Part shown: positions 28,401-36,973 of the stretch, one piece after another
Position numbering within the stretch: position 1 is the first letter of the stretch
Layout of the letters: each line of letters begins with the position of its first letter
DNA from: Dyella_B sp035690825
GTDB lineage: Bacteria > Pseudomonadota > Gammaproteobacteria > Xanthomonadales > Rhodanobacteraceae
Reading direction: 5' to 3'
Assembly (NCBI RefSeq): GCF_051954575.1
Contig: NZ_JBQCHP010000013.1
Coordinates: forward strand, 41,529-105,528
DNA length: 64,000 nucleotides
The notes under the pieces: model-generated
Seen by the model: the letters and a program-made list of their open reading frames with translations, nothing else
Database searches by the model: none
What the model was told of the DNA's origin: nothing
Program-made: the position numbers and the translations under genes

Positions 28401-31400
28401 CCGCGCCGCGCGACCAGGCGTGCGCCGTCGGCAAGGCTCATCACGCCGGCGATCACCGCTGCAACGAACTCGCCCACGCTATGGCCGAGCATCGCCACGG
28501 GCGTCACGCCGTAGCTCATCCATAAGCGCGCCAGCGCGTATTCCATTGCGAAGATTGCCGGCTGGGTCAGTCCCGTTTCACGCAAGGCCTCGGCATCATC
28601 CGCAAACAATCGTTCGCGCAGATCGAAGCCGAGTTCGTCGCGAAGCACTGTTGCGCATTCGTCGAGCGCTGCGGCGAAAGCAGGTTCCTTTGCATAGAGT
28701 TCGCGTCCCATGCCGGCGTATTGCGAGCCTTGGCCGGGAAACATGAAGACGATGCCCGGGGCGGGATTGAGTGCGGTTTTGGCGCACGATGAGGTTGCCA
28801 GTTCCTGCAGTCGCTTGGCGGCATCGTCGATGCTGTCGGCAACGACGTGGGTGCGATGCGCAAAGACCTTTCGTCCCTTGCACAGGGTCCAGGCGATGTC
28901 GGCAAGCTGGGCGTCCGGTTGCGTTGCAAGATGTGCGCCCAGTTGTTTCACCGCACGGTGAAGCGCCGCCTCGCTGCGCGCGGAAAGTAGCAGTAATTGT
29001 GGGCCATCGGCGGCATCGGAAGGCTCGCGTTGCGGCGCCTCTTCCAGCACGACGTGCGCATTGGTGCCGCCGACGCCAAAAGAACTGACCCCTGCACGCA
29101 GCGGACCGCCGTCGAAGGTCCAGGCACGCAAGCTGTCATTGACGAAGAACAGTGATTGGCCGAGATCGAGCTTGGGATTGTTGGCGTGGAAGTTGATCGA
29201 CGGCGGCAGGCGGCGTTCGGCCAGCGCCAGCGCCGTCTTGATCACCCCGGCCGCGCCGGCCGCCATCACCATATGCCCGACATTGCTCTTGAGCGAGCCG
29301 ATCGCGCAGATGCCGCGTTCGTTTGTGCTTTGGCGAAACGCCTGGGACAGCCCCTCGATCTCGATCGGATCGCCCAGCGGCGTGGCGGTGCCATGCGTTT
29401 CCACATAGGAAATCGAGCTGGCTTCCACGCCGGCGTTGGCCAGCGCCATGGTGATCACCGCGGCTTGTCCTGCGCTGCTGGGCGCGGTGAAGCTGGCCTT
29501 GATGCCACCATCGTTATTGACCGCGACACCGCGGATCACCGCGTAGATCGGGTCGCCGTCGCGAAGCGCGTCGGACAGCCGTTTCATCAACACCACGGCG
29601 GCGCCATCGCTGAATACCGTGCCGCGCGCATCGGCATCGAAACTGCGCGTATGCCCATCGGGCGACAGCATCGAGCCTTCCTGCGACACATAACCACTGC
29701 GCGGCGGGCAGGCGATGGACGAGCCGCCGGCCAGCGCCATATCGCAATGACCGGCGCGCAAGGCATCGAACGCCTGGCACAGCGCAACCAGCGAGGTCGA
29801 GCATGCGGTGTTCATGCTGATCGCGGGGCCGGTAAGGTTGAGTTTGTGCGCGACGCGGGTGGCGAGATAATCCTTCTCGTTGGCCAGCATCACCTGGAAC
29901 GCACCGAGCTTGTCGATGAGATCCGGCCGCGTGCTGACATGGCGCTGGAAATAGGTGGCGTTATGCATGCCGCCGAACACGCCCACCGGTACGTCGTGTT
30001 CATCGGGCACGTAGCCGCCGCGCTCCAGGCATTCCCAGCACAGTTCCAGGAAGATGCGCTGCTGCGGATCGGTCAGCTCCGCTTCGCGTGGGGACATGCC
30101 GAAGAACGCCGCGTCGAAGTTCTCCACGCCGTCGATGATGCCGCGTGCGGCAACGTAGGCCGGATCATTGCGTTGTTCGGCCGGAATGCTGGCGTCGAGT
30201 TCGTCCGCACCAAAAAAGGTGATCGATTCGCGGCCGGCGCAGAGATTGTCCCAGAACGTCTCGACATCGTTCGCACCCGGGAAACGGCCAGCCATCGCGA
30301 TGATAGCGACGGGTTCGGCGGTGCCGGAAGCACGATGCTGTGGAAGGCGTGAGGCCAGTGCTGCGCGTGCCTCCCCGTTGTCGATCATCGCGGCGATGGC
30401 GGCGGGCGTGGGCGCATCAAAGAAGCTCGCGATAGTGGGTGCGCTCGTCGCCAGTTCGCCATGGATGCGCGTCACCGTACGCACTGCCAGCAGCGAGTTG
30501 CCGCCCAGCTCGAAGAAATGATCGTTGCGGCCGATCTGATCCAGGCCAAGCATGTCGGCGAACAGTTCGCACAAGCGTTGTTCGGTTCTGCCGATCGGCG
30601 GCACGTAGATGCCAGCCAGTTCAGGGCGGTGGCTGTCCGGCGCGGGCAGGGCGCGGCGATCGAGTTTTCCATTCGTCGTGACCGGCAGTGCATCCATCGC
30701 GATATAGATGCTGGGCACCATGAATTCCGGCAGCGCATGCGCCAGTGAATCGTGCAGGCTGCGGGCGTTGATGGGGGCATCCTCGGCCACGTAATACGCT
30801 ACCAGGCGTTTCTGGCCAGGACGATCTTCGCGCACCAGCACGGCGCAGGCGCGCACGCCGGGCTGGCGTTGCAGGGCTGCTTCGATTTCACCGATTTCAA
30901 TGCGATAGCCGCGAATCTTGACCTGGCCATCGACGCGGCCGACGAATTCGATCACGCCTTCCGGCAGCCAGCGCACCCGGTCGCCGGTGCGATAGAGACG
31001 TTCGCCCTCCGCGCCAAAGGGGTTGGAAACGAAGCGCTCGGCGGTCAGCTCCGCGCGTGCCAGGTAGCCACGTGCCAGGCCGGCGCCGCCGATATAGAGC
31101 TCGCCGATCACGCCGGTCGGCACCGGTTCGCCGCGGCTGTTCAATACATACAGCGTGGTGTCGGCGATTGGTTGACCGATCGGAATCGAGCGGGCCTGTG
31201 CATCGAGATTGCGCGGAATGCGATAGGTCGCAGCGAAGGTCGTGCATTCGGTCGGGCCGTAGCCGTTGATGATGGTGATGCCGGGTAGCGCGGCATAGGC
31301 CTTGCGCACGTGCGCCACCGATAGCGCTTCGCCGCCGATCAGCAGTTGTTGCAGCCCGCGCAGCTTCTGCGCGTCTTCATCCACGATCGCATTGAACAGC

Positions 31401-32752
31401 GCCGCGGTGAGCCAAGCGATACGCGCGCCATGGCGTTCGATCGTCTCCTCCAGCCCGCAGGCGGTGGGGATGCGCTCGCCATGCACGATGCAGGTGCCGC
31501 CATTGAGCAGCGCGCCCCAGATTTCCAGCGTGGATGCGTCGAAACCGAGCGGTGCGGCGTGCAGCAGGCGGGGCTGGTTGCCGAGATCGACGTAGCTGAC
31601 GTCACGCACCAGGCGAATGATCGAGCGATGGGTGATCTCGACGCCTTTGGGCGTACCGGTGGAACCAGACGTATACATCACATAGGCAAGCGCGCCGCCG
31701 TCGACGACAGGTGGCCGGTACGTCGACGTATTGCCCTCCAGTTGCTTCAGCTGCATCACCGGCAGCTTGATCCCCGGCAAGCTTGGAGCATCGGCGCTGG
31801 CAATGATCAGCGCAGCGCGCGCGTCGTTGATCACGAAGGCAAGACGTTCCGCCGGATAACTCCGGTCCAGCGGCAGATACGCCGCGCCCGCCTTGAGTAT
31901 GCCCAGTATGGCGACCAGTGCTTCCGGTGAGCGCTCCAGCAGTAGCGCGATGGGCGCACCCACTTCGACACCCGCAGCCATAAGGCCCGCCGCAACACGA
32001 TCGGAGCGCATGTGGAGTTCGGCGTAGGAAAGCGTGCGATTCGATGATTCGATGGCTGGCGAAGCGGCGTACTGGCGAGCCTGTTCCGCAAACAAACCGT
32101 GGACGGTATCGCTCGCGCGGCGTGCGACGGACGTGGCGTTCCATTCGACCAGCAGGCGATGGCGTTCGTCCGGATCGCACACGACGAACGACGACAAATC
32201 AGCATCCGTCGGCGCACACAGCCAGGCAAGGGCGCGCATGGCGCCGGCAAACAGCAGATCGATCGCGGCGGCACCGAGCGGAGCGCGGAACGCTACCTCG
32301 ATCCGCGCCGCGGAAGTCTGCAGGCACCAGTGACTGTCGATGGCATCGGGCGAATCGAGATCCCCACCAACGGCCCACGCAGCACGACAACCGATCGGCG
32401 CCGCTTCGCCGAGCGACGCAAAGAGCGCCAGCAACCACGCGTCGCGTCCACCGGCGCGTGGCACATCCATCGATCGCTGCCTCGATCCTTTTTGATCGAC
32501 ATAACTGGCTGTAACGGCCTGCATGCCGGTGAAACGTGATTCAACCAGCGTCAACGCGGCACAAAGAAACATCGCCGCGTCGACGCCGTACCGGTGTGCT
32601 GCCGCATCGAGCGCGCTTGCGAAAGCCGCATCCAGCGCATGCTCGCGGCGCATCCGGTCGCTTGCGCACGCATCGGTCTGCGACGGCAGCACGTCCAGCA
32701 GCATGCCGTCTTCAGCCGTATCATCCTGGGGCCTGGCCATGCATGTATTCAT
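25487..32752 (-). CDS. Hybrid NRPS-PKS: A-PCP-KS-AT-ACP-aminotransferase
   Basis: A 2,421-residue megasynthase. Order (residues approximate): vestigial C-domain lobe 30-205; A 215-705 (MYTSGSTGTPKG, NGYGPTECT, YRTGD, TNGKLDRRAL); PCP, Ser 753; KS 813-1238 with TACSTS (Cys 984), ETHGTA (His 1120), SNVGH (His 1160); AT 1334-1640 with GHSVGE (Ser 1425) and HAFH, a malonyl-type signature; ACP, Ser 1765; Gln/Pro/Ala-rich linker; class III PLP aminotransferase 1925-2380 with SYGK (Lys 2206). The A pocket reads D-A-L-W-L-G-G-T-F-K, close to valine codes. There are no KR, DH or ER domains, so the beta-ketone stays available to the aminotransferase, as in mycosubtilin MycA or microcystin McyE. The ATG at 32752 has GGAGGT upstream. 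Confidence 0.95.
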   Translation of the reverse strand: MNTCMARPQDDTAEDGMLLDVLPSQTDACASDRMRREHALDAAFASALDAAAHRYGVDAAMFLCAALTLVESRFTGMQAVTASYVDQKGSRQRSMDVPRAGGRDAWLLALFASLGEAAPIGCRAAWAVGGDLDSPDAIDSHWCLQTSAARIEVAFRAPLGAAAIDLLFAGAMRALAWLCAPTDADLSSFVVCDPDERHRLLVEWNATSVARRASDTVHGLFAEQARQYAASPAIESSNRTLSYAELHMRSDRVAAGLMAAGVEVGAPIALLLERSPEALVAILGILKAGAAYLPLDRSYPAERLAFVINDARAALIIASADAPSLPGIKLPVMQLKQLEGNTSTYRPPVVDGGALAYVMYTSGSTGTPKGVEITHRSIIRLVRDVSYVDLGNQPRLLHAAPLGFDASTLEIWGALLNGGTCIVHGERIPTACGLEETIERHGARIAWLTAALFNAIVDEDAQKLRGLQQLLIGGEALSVAHVRKAYAALPGITIINGYGPTECTTFAATYRIPRNLDAQARSIPIGQPIADTTLYVLNSRGEPVPTGVIGELYIGGAGLARGYLARAELTAERFVSNPFGAEGERLYRTGDRVRWLPEGVIEFVGRVDGQVKIRGYRIEIGEIEAALQRQPGVRACAVLVREDRPGQKRLVAYYVAEDAPINARSLHDSLAHALPEFMVPSIYIAMDALPVTTNGKLDRRALPAPDSHRPELAGIYVPPIGRTEQRLCELFADMLGLDQIGRNDHFFELGGNSLLAVRTVTRIHGELATSAPTIASFFDAPTPAAIAAMIDNGEARAALASRLPQHRASGTAEPVAIIAMAGRFPGANDVETFWDNLCAGRESITFFGADELDASIPAEQRNDPAYVAARGIIDGVENFDAAFFGMSPREAELTDPQQRIFLELCWECLERGGYVPDEHDVPVGVFGGMHNATYFQRHVSTRPDLIDKLGAFQVMLANEKDYLATRVAHKLNLTGPAISMNTACSTSLVALCQAFDALRAGHCDMALAGGSSIACPPRSGYVSQEGSMLSPDGHTRSFDADARGTVFSDGAAVVLMKRLSDALRDGDPIYAVIRGVAVNNDGGIKASFTAPSSAGQAAVITMALANAGVEASSISYVETHGTATPLGDPIEIEGLSQAFRQSTNERGICAIGSLKSNVGHMVMAAGAAGVIKTALALAERRLPPSINFHANNPKLDLGQSLFFVNDSLRAWTFDGGPLRAGVSSFGVGGTNAHVVLEEAPQREPSDAADGPQLLLLSARSEAALHRAVKQLGAHLATQPDAQLADIAWTLCKGRKVFAHRTHVVADSIDDAAKRLQELATSSCAKTALNPAPGIVFMFPGQGSQYAGMGRELYAKEPAFAAALDECATVLRDELGFDLRERLFADDAEALRETGLTQPAIFAMEYALARLWMSYGVTPVAMLGHSVGEFVAAVIAGVMSLADGARLVARRGRLMQALPAGSMLSVRLDAAQLATRLPATVSIAAENAPNACVVSGETTLIQAFQAELEQAGAACRLLHTSHAFHSSMMDPALAPFRQEVERIALSAPRIPIASTLTGGMLSDAEATSTDYWTRHLRGTVRFSTALQTLLAEPQHALLEVGPRTTLSLLARQHAQSRGKLVLATLADSPSNERAAWLDAVGQLWSYGVHVAVDRQDRRQRKHRVRLPTYPFERKRHWIDAPAATAAMPTATISNVVPLPVRADANAATSTSLNVSPEATMAPAPSATSARVTRLLAQLRSLFEDVAGTEFDDVDPATHFVELGLDSLSLTQVALQLQKTFALKITFRELMESHSSFASLAQHIDRLLPPEAAVATTAIEATVAVTPVATPNQVSVMPLPANGGLIQDVIQQQMLIMQQQLALLAQAGSPPAAMPAMAVAPPAPVATQPVAPATEAPTQDEEAALAHTTYDVKKAFGAIARIHSGATELTGRQRVRLEAFMRRYIERTQRSKAYTEEHRPHLADPRVVNGFRPLLKEIIYQIVIERSKGSKVWDLDGNEYVDALNGFGMNLFGWQPDFVLDAVRKQLDLGYEIGPQHPLAGVVAKQVCELTGFDRAALCNTGSEAVMGTVRVARTVTGRDTLVIFTGSYHGIFDEVIVRGTKKLRSVPAAPGILRNTSEHVLVLDYGTPESLAIIRERAASIAAVLVEPVQSRRPDFQPREFLQELRAITSDAGALLIFDEVVTGFRSHPRGAQEVLGIDADLASYGKVVGGGFPIGVIAGKRKYMDALDGGGWQFGDASIPTVGVTYFAGTFVRHPLALAAAHAVLDHLKTSGPTLQEKLNARTTALADELNAFCAEVGAPIKVTHFASVWKTNFLEDHPLQDLLFAMMRSRGIHILDNFPCFFTTAHGEADFMAIAKAFKDSVLELQEAEFLPRRKKIEALPLDASRPPVVGARLGKDEEGKPTWFVPNPDVPGKFMKLSA

Positions 32753-32804
32753 GAGGTTTTCTTGACCTCCGTGCTGGGCTTGGATTGCGTAAAGGGATGG
32801 CGCT

Positions 32805-33722
32805 TCAATCGGCCATGGCATAGGCGCTCGGATGCGCCAGCGATGGACAGGCCGGTGGATGACTGCCGACGCCGTGCGTGGCGACCATCATGGACGCAGC
32901 GGCATAGGTAAGGGTGTCGACCAGATGGCGCTTGCCCACCGGCACCGGCTTGATGCCTTTGCGATACAAGAGATCGTTGAGCACATGCCGCATCGCGTTA
33001 CGTCGCGTCGCCGCCGTGCTGTAGGTGAAGCTGATGGTGATGGATGGCTCATCGCCGGTTTCCACCATGTGCGGACTGGTGATGGGCATGTACACGCCCA
33101 TGCCGGGGCCGACGGTGTAGACGTGGGCGCGCTCGCGAAATGCTTCGCTCCACTTCACCAGGCTGAGATCGTGCCGCGCGTGGAATACGTCGCGCGCGTG
33201 TTCGCTGCATACCTGGGTGTCGTCGGCATTCCACACGTAGACTTTCTTGGTGCCGCGAATCTGCAGCAAAATGCCGTGATTGCGATCGATATGAAATGGC
33301 GTGGTGGTATGCGGCGAGGCTACGAAAATCCAGCCGGCGCGGTAATGCATGCCCGGGTCCCTGCGTTCGATCAACGGTTGGATCGGATCCATCGCCAGGT
33401 CCACCAGGCTGCGGTAGGTCGGGTCTTCCTGCACGTGGCGCAACAGCATCCATGCCTTGGCGTCGTTGATGCCCTGTAAGGTATCGGCGGCGGATTTGTG
33501 ATTGGGATACAGACGGCCTACATCATCGAAGTTGGCGTCGGCGCCGGCCTGGTTGTTGAACGTAAACAGCCGCGTGCTGCCCTGGAAACGCTTGCCCAGC
33601 GCCACCAATTGATCGGGTTGCAGCAGGGGATGATCGGACAGTTGGTGACGCACGGCCTGGATGCGCCATGGATCGAAGCCATCCCAATCGATGTCGATCG
33701 GTGTCGTCGCGCGCGTGTTCAT
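32805..33722 (-). CDS. JmjC/cupin-8 Fe(II)/2-oxoglutarate-type oxygenase
   Basis: A 305-residue protein of the cupin-8/JmjC fold. Iron ligands can be placed at His144 and Asp146 (TPFHIDRN) and His218 (SPHMVE). LLQIRGTKKVYVW is the typical strand between them, with a lysine that could bind 2-oxoglutarate. Such enzymes hydroxylate amino acids, free or carrier-bound. It lies 52 bases upstream of the megasynthase gene in the same direction, so a tailoring role (for example beta-hydroxylation of a residue) is likely. The ATG at 33722 has GGGAGGGG eight bases upstream; a longer frame upstream lacks such a site. Confidence 0.88.
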   Translation of the reverse strand: MNTRATTPIDIDWDGFDPWRIQAVRHQLSDHPLLQPDQLVALGKRFQGSTRLFTFNNQAGADANFDDVGRLYPNHKSAADTLQGINDAKAWMLLRHVQEDPTYRSLVDLAMDPIQPLIERRDPGMHYRAGWIFVASPHTTTPFHIDRNHGILLQIRGTKKVYVWNADDTQVCSEHARDVFHARHDLSLVKWSEAFRERAHVYTVGPGMGVYMPITSPHMVETGDEPSITISFTYSTAATRRNAMRHVLNDLLYRKGIKPVPVGKRHLVDTLTYAAASMMVATHGVGSHPPACPSLAHPSAYAMAD

Positions 33723-33931
33723 GATTGAAGCCCCTCCCGTCATGCAAAAAAGTGGTGCAGGGCGTAAATATTCTTTGCGCCGACACATCACGTACGCCGT
33801 TCGCCGCGGCGTCTTTACGGTTGCTGCAATTACTGACGTTGATACGCCAGTCCCCACGGCCACCCCTGTTTTGCCGCACGTACATCAACTTGCCGATGCG
33901 CCACCCCATGCAAGGTGCATCGTCCTGCCTT

Positions 33932-34696
33932 CTACTTGGACTGAAACGCGAGCAACCACAAAATGGCGCCTTGGGCAGGGGCGCCGGTCCAGCTGACGTT
34001 GTATTTGCCTGCGGTGGCGACCTGCTTGTAAGCCACCGCGCATTGCACGCCGCTGTTGTCGGGGAGCTTCAGGAAACTGTCGATGACCGCAAACCCGTTG
34101 TTGGGCGCCGCGGACATGCGCTTGATGCCACCATCGCCCCACCACACGGCGATCAGCGTGGCCGGGCCGGTGGTGGTCACGCTGCCGCTGGTCATCACCG
34201 TGCCAGTGGGCGCGTAAGTCTGGCTGACGTCCTTGAGGACGCCCGCATTTTTGATTTCGACGAACGGCACGGAGATTTCGCCTTGCGCATTGCCGTTCTT
34301 GAGGAAGGTGACGGTGTGGCCGGCACCGCCTTTGGCGGCAAGCACTACATAGGCTTTGACGTTGAAACGATCGCCGTAGCCGTTGCCGAAGGGTACGTCG
34401 TTGCCGAGCTGTTTCCAGCGGTTGCCGTAGCTGTCGATCGGATCGAGCGCATTGCTCGAATAGCCGCCGTTGAAGACGATCAACGAACTGCCACGTGGCT
34501 GTGTTGTGATCGGATCGGTGACGACCGGATTGGTGCCGAGCCCCTCGGACTGGGTCTGCAAGGTATGGGCGCCCAGCGAGACGGTTGGAGCGTCCGGCGT
34601 TCCCTGGGCTGGCATGCAACCTGCAACAGATATCAAAAGCGTGCCGGCCGCGGTATAGCGGCAACAGGCGGCAACGTAGTCGCGACAGCCTTGCAC
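33932..34696 (-). CDS. Putative lipoprotein of unknown function
   Basis: A 254-residue protein with a lipoprotein signal (hydrophobic stretch ending SVAGC, cysteine near residue 27). The mature part is rich in Gly, Thr, Asn and beta-branched residues and looks all-beta. It contains repeated small motifs such as SLIVFNGGYSS and ATLIAVWWGDGG. I recognise no family. It is 209 bases upstream of the oxygenase gene on the same strand and may be part of the same cluster or a neighbour. An envelope location is inferred. Confidence 0.7.
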   Translation of the reverse strand: MQGCRDYVAACCRYTAAGTLLISVAGCMPAQGTPDAPTVSLGAHTLQTQSEGLGTNPVVTDPITTQPRGSSLIVFNGGYSSNALDPIDSYGNRWKQLGNDVPFGNGYGDRFNVKAYVVLAAKGGAGHTVTFLKNGNAQGEISVPFVEIKNAGVLKDVSQTYAPTGTVMTSGSVTTTGPATLIAVWWGDGGIKRMSAAPNNGFAVIDSFLKLPDNSGVQCAVAYKQVATAGKYNVSWTGAPAQGAILWLLAFQSK

Positions 34697-34864
34697 GGGT
34701 TCCCCTCCCTAGGGCACGCGTCGATTTTGAGAACTAGATCACATCAAGTCAAGATGAAAATGTGCTTGCGCCATTGGCCGCTGTGCGCGAGGCTAGCCGC
34801 ACTCCATCACGGCCGCCGGGGCGGCCATGTGCGCAGGACCGCCACCATGCAACAGGGGAATGGC

Positions 34865-35527
34865 ATGGCCAACGAGATCGATTTTCTCGATTTGTATCGG
34901 CAGCTCAGGGTGAGCCCCGATTGCAGCCTGGACGAATTCAAGCGGGCGTACCGCCGTTGCGTATCCAGCCTGCACCCGGATCGCATACCGACGGGACGGG
35001 AGAGCTACAGGAACTCGCGCAGCGCGCAGCGCCTGCAGCAGCTCAATGTGCAATACGAGGCGGCGATGGAATTCCAGCGGCTTCATGGACGTCTACCCGG
35101 GGCGTCGCCGCTCCCACCCGTCGTGCCGCAACGGGCCGTTCCACCGCCACGGCCGTCGCCGCGGCCGGTCACGCCACGCGCGCCACGCCGTGAGCACGTG
35201 AAATGGCTGATCCCGATTGCATTGATTTCCATCGGCATTCTGTTCTGGGGCGCATCCGCAGTGGCGCCGCAACCGGATGCATCCGGTGAAGCCGCCCGCG
35301 AAAACGAAGCCAGCCCGGCCGAAGCGTCAGCAACGCCGAATTTGACCTTGGGCATGTCGCCGGAAAACGTGCGCGCCATCGAAGGCAATCCTGTCGCGAT
35401 TCGCGACGAGTTGTGGGAATACGGGCCATCCTGGGTGCGGTTCGATCACGGCTCGGTGGTCGATTGGTATAGCTCGCCGCTGCATTCGCTGAAAACCGCG
35501 CGAACCGTACCGCCCACGCACCGATGA
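34865..35527 (+). CDS. Membrane-anchored J-domain protein
   Basis: A 220-residue protein with an N-terminal J domain (about residues 5-70): DFLDLYRQLRVSPDCSLDEFKRAYRR and the hallmark HPD in SLHPDRI. A Pro/Arg-rich linker follows, then one transmembrane helix (WLIPIALISIGILFWGASAV, about 115-135) and a C-terminal segment of some 80 residues. The tail contains LTLGMSPENVRAIEGNP, like the SmpA/OmlA-type small repeat found in envelope proteins. The ATG at 34865 has AGGGGAA seven bases upstream. It could recruit DnaK to the inner membrane; its client is unknown. Confidence 0.78.
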   Translation: MANEIDFLDLYRQLRVSPDCSLDEFKRAYRRCVSSLHPDRIPTGRESYRNSRSAQRLQQLNVQYEAAMEFQRLHGRLPGASPLPPVVPQRAVPPPRPSPRPVTPRAPRREHVKWLIPIALISIGILFWGASAVAPQPDASGEAARENEASPAEASATPNLTLGMSPENVRAIEGNPVAIRDELWEYGPSWVRFDHGSVVDWYSSPLHSLKTARTVPPTHR

Positions 35528-35534
35528 CGCGTAG

Positions 35535-35553
35535 GCTGGGATGCAATCCCAGC
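35535..35553. terminator. Short perfect hairpin between convergent genes
   Basis: GCTGGGAT and ATCCCAGC form an 8-bp perfect stem with a 3-base loop, between the J-domain gene (plus) and the sugar transferase gene (minus). There is no T-tract on either side, so it is only a candidate bidirectional terminator or pause site. Confidence 0.45.
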
Positions 35554-35572
35554 ATCGAGAGCTGCACGAAAG

Positions 35573-36973
35573 CTAACGCGCGCCGCGATTGAACAACACC
35601 ACTTCCGCCGTTTCGATCAGGATCAACATGTCGAACAGCAGGTTGTGGTTTTTTACGTAAAAAAGGTCGTATTTGAGTTTTTCGGCGGCATCCTCTTCGG
35701 ATGCGCCGTACGGATAACTCAATTGCGCCCAGCCGGCCAGGCCGGGCTTCAGGCAGTGGCGCAGGCTGTAATAAGGAATCTTGGTGGCGAGGTCGGCCAC
35801 GAACTGTGGCCGCTCCGGCCGTGGCCCGACAATGCTCATGTCGCTCTTGAGCACGTTCCATAGCTGCGGCAATTCGTCGAAACGCAGCTTGCGGCAAATA
35901 CGACCCACGCGTGTCACGCGATCGTCGTGCTTGCTGGCCCAGCGCGCCACGCCATCGCGTTCGGCATCGGTGCGCATGCTGCGAAACTTCAGCAACCAGA
36001 ACGTCTTGCCGTTTTCACCCACGCGTTCCTGCCGGTACAGAATCGGCTGGCCGGGGCCCGATTCCAGCCGGATGGCCAGCGCCACCATCAGCATCAACGG
36101 CCAGCACAACAGCAGCAACAGCAAGGCGGCCCCCACGTCGAAACAACGCTTGGCCAGCCGATGTACCGGCGTGAGATGAAAGCCGCGGGAAAAGACCAGC
36201 CATGACGGCTCCAGCCACAGCAACTGCACGCGACCGGATTCGCGCTCGAAGAAGGTGGTGAGGTCGGTGATCGTCACGCCGGCCTGCCGGCATTCCAGCA
36301 GGCCGTCCATCGGCAGCCTGCCGCGGCGATCGTCCACGGCTACTACGATCTCGTCGATGCGTTCGCGGCGGGCCAGCACGGGCAGCGAAACGTTCATCGG
36401 CAATAATTTTTCATCGGGAATGGCGATTTCTTCGTTGGCGCAGGGCACGTAACCGACGAGCGTGAAACCGCGGCGATCCGTACGTCGACGCATGCGGTTG
36501 TGGATTTGCGCAGCGCGCTGGCCGGTGCCGAGAATCAACACGCGCGGCTTGAGCGATTCGATCTCCACCACGCGCATGAAAAGCAGCCGGAACACCATCA
36601 CCGCCAGAAAACCGATCGCCAGCGCAATGCCCAGCACGCCGCGACCGACATACGCCTGCGGTACGGCGTAATAGCCGACCACCAGCAATAAACCACCGAT
36701 AACAAAGGCGACCGCCTGGCGCGCCACCGCGCCTTGCCAGGTGGTGCGCAGGTGCTGCCGATAGCCGCCGAACGCGGCGATGCCCAGCATGATCACCGAC
36801 GCAAAAATGAAGGACCGCAGAAGCAAATGATGCGAGACATCCATCAGCTCATCGGCGTTGCGCAAATAGCGAAGGCGCATTGCCAGATGAAGCGAAGACG
36901 CAAGCAGCAGTAGTTCGATCACGCCGAACAGCAATAACCAGCGCACCGTTTGGCGTCGCAGAAAGCGAAGCAT
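35573..36973 (-). CDS. EpsB/WcaJ-type initiating sugar-phosphate transferase
   Basis: A 466-residue polyisoprenyl-phosphate hexose-1-phosphate transferase. There are four or five N-terminal transmembrane helices (to about residue 130), a central CoA-binding-like domain (RVLILGTGQRAAQIH), and a C-terminal catalytic domain. The catalytic domain has FDVGAALLLLLLCWPLML, LLKFRSMRTDAE, RKLRFDELPQLWNVLKSDMS, IVGPRPERP and LKPGLAGWAQ. It starts EPS synthesis by loading a sugar phosphate on undecaprenyl phosphate. The domain pattern fits the exosortase/PEP-CTERM-associated EpsB subgroup. It is transcribed alone, away from the glycosyltransferase operon. Confidence 0.92.
   Translation of the reverse strand: MLRFLRRQTVRWLLLFGVIELLLLASSLHLAMRLRYLRNADELMDVSHHLLLRSFIFASVIMLGIAAFGGYRQHLRTTWQGAVARQAVAFVIGGLLLVVGYYAVPQAYVGRGVLGIALAIGFLAVMVFRLLFMRVVEIESLKPRVLILGTGQRAAQIHNRMRRRTDRRGFTLVGYVPCANEEIAIPDEKLLPMNVSLPVLARRERIDEIVVAVDDRRGRLPMDGLLECRQAGVTITDLTTFFERESGRVQLLWLEPSWLVFSRGFHLTPVHRLAKRCFDVGAALLLLLLCWPLMLMVALAIRLESGPGQPILYRQERVGENGKTFWLLKFRSMRTDAERDGVARWASKHDDRVTRVGRICRKLRFDELPQLWNVLKSDMSIVGPRPERPQFVADLATKIPYYSLRHCLKPGLAGWAQLSYPYGASEEDAAEKLKYDLFYVKNHNLLFDMLILIETAEVVLFNRGAR

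Noticed and set aside
33725..34864. N-terminal extension of the J-domain gene by some 380 codons
   Set aside because: The extension is antisense to the lipoprotein gene and lacks any domain; a good ribosome site precedes the ATG at 34865.
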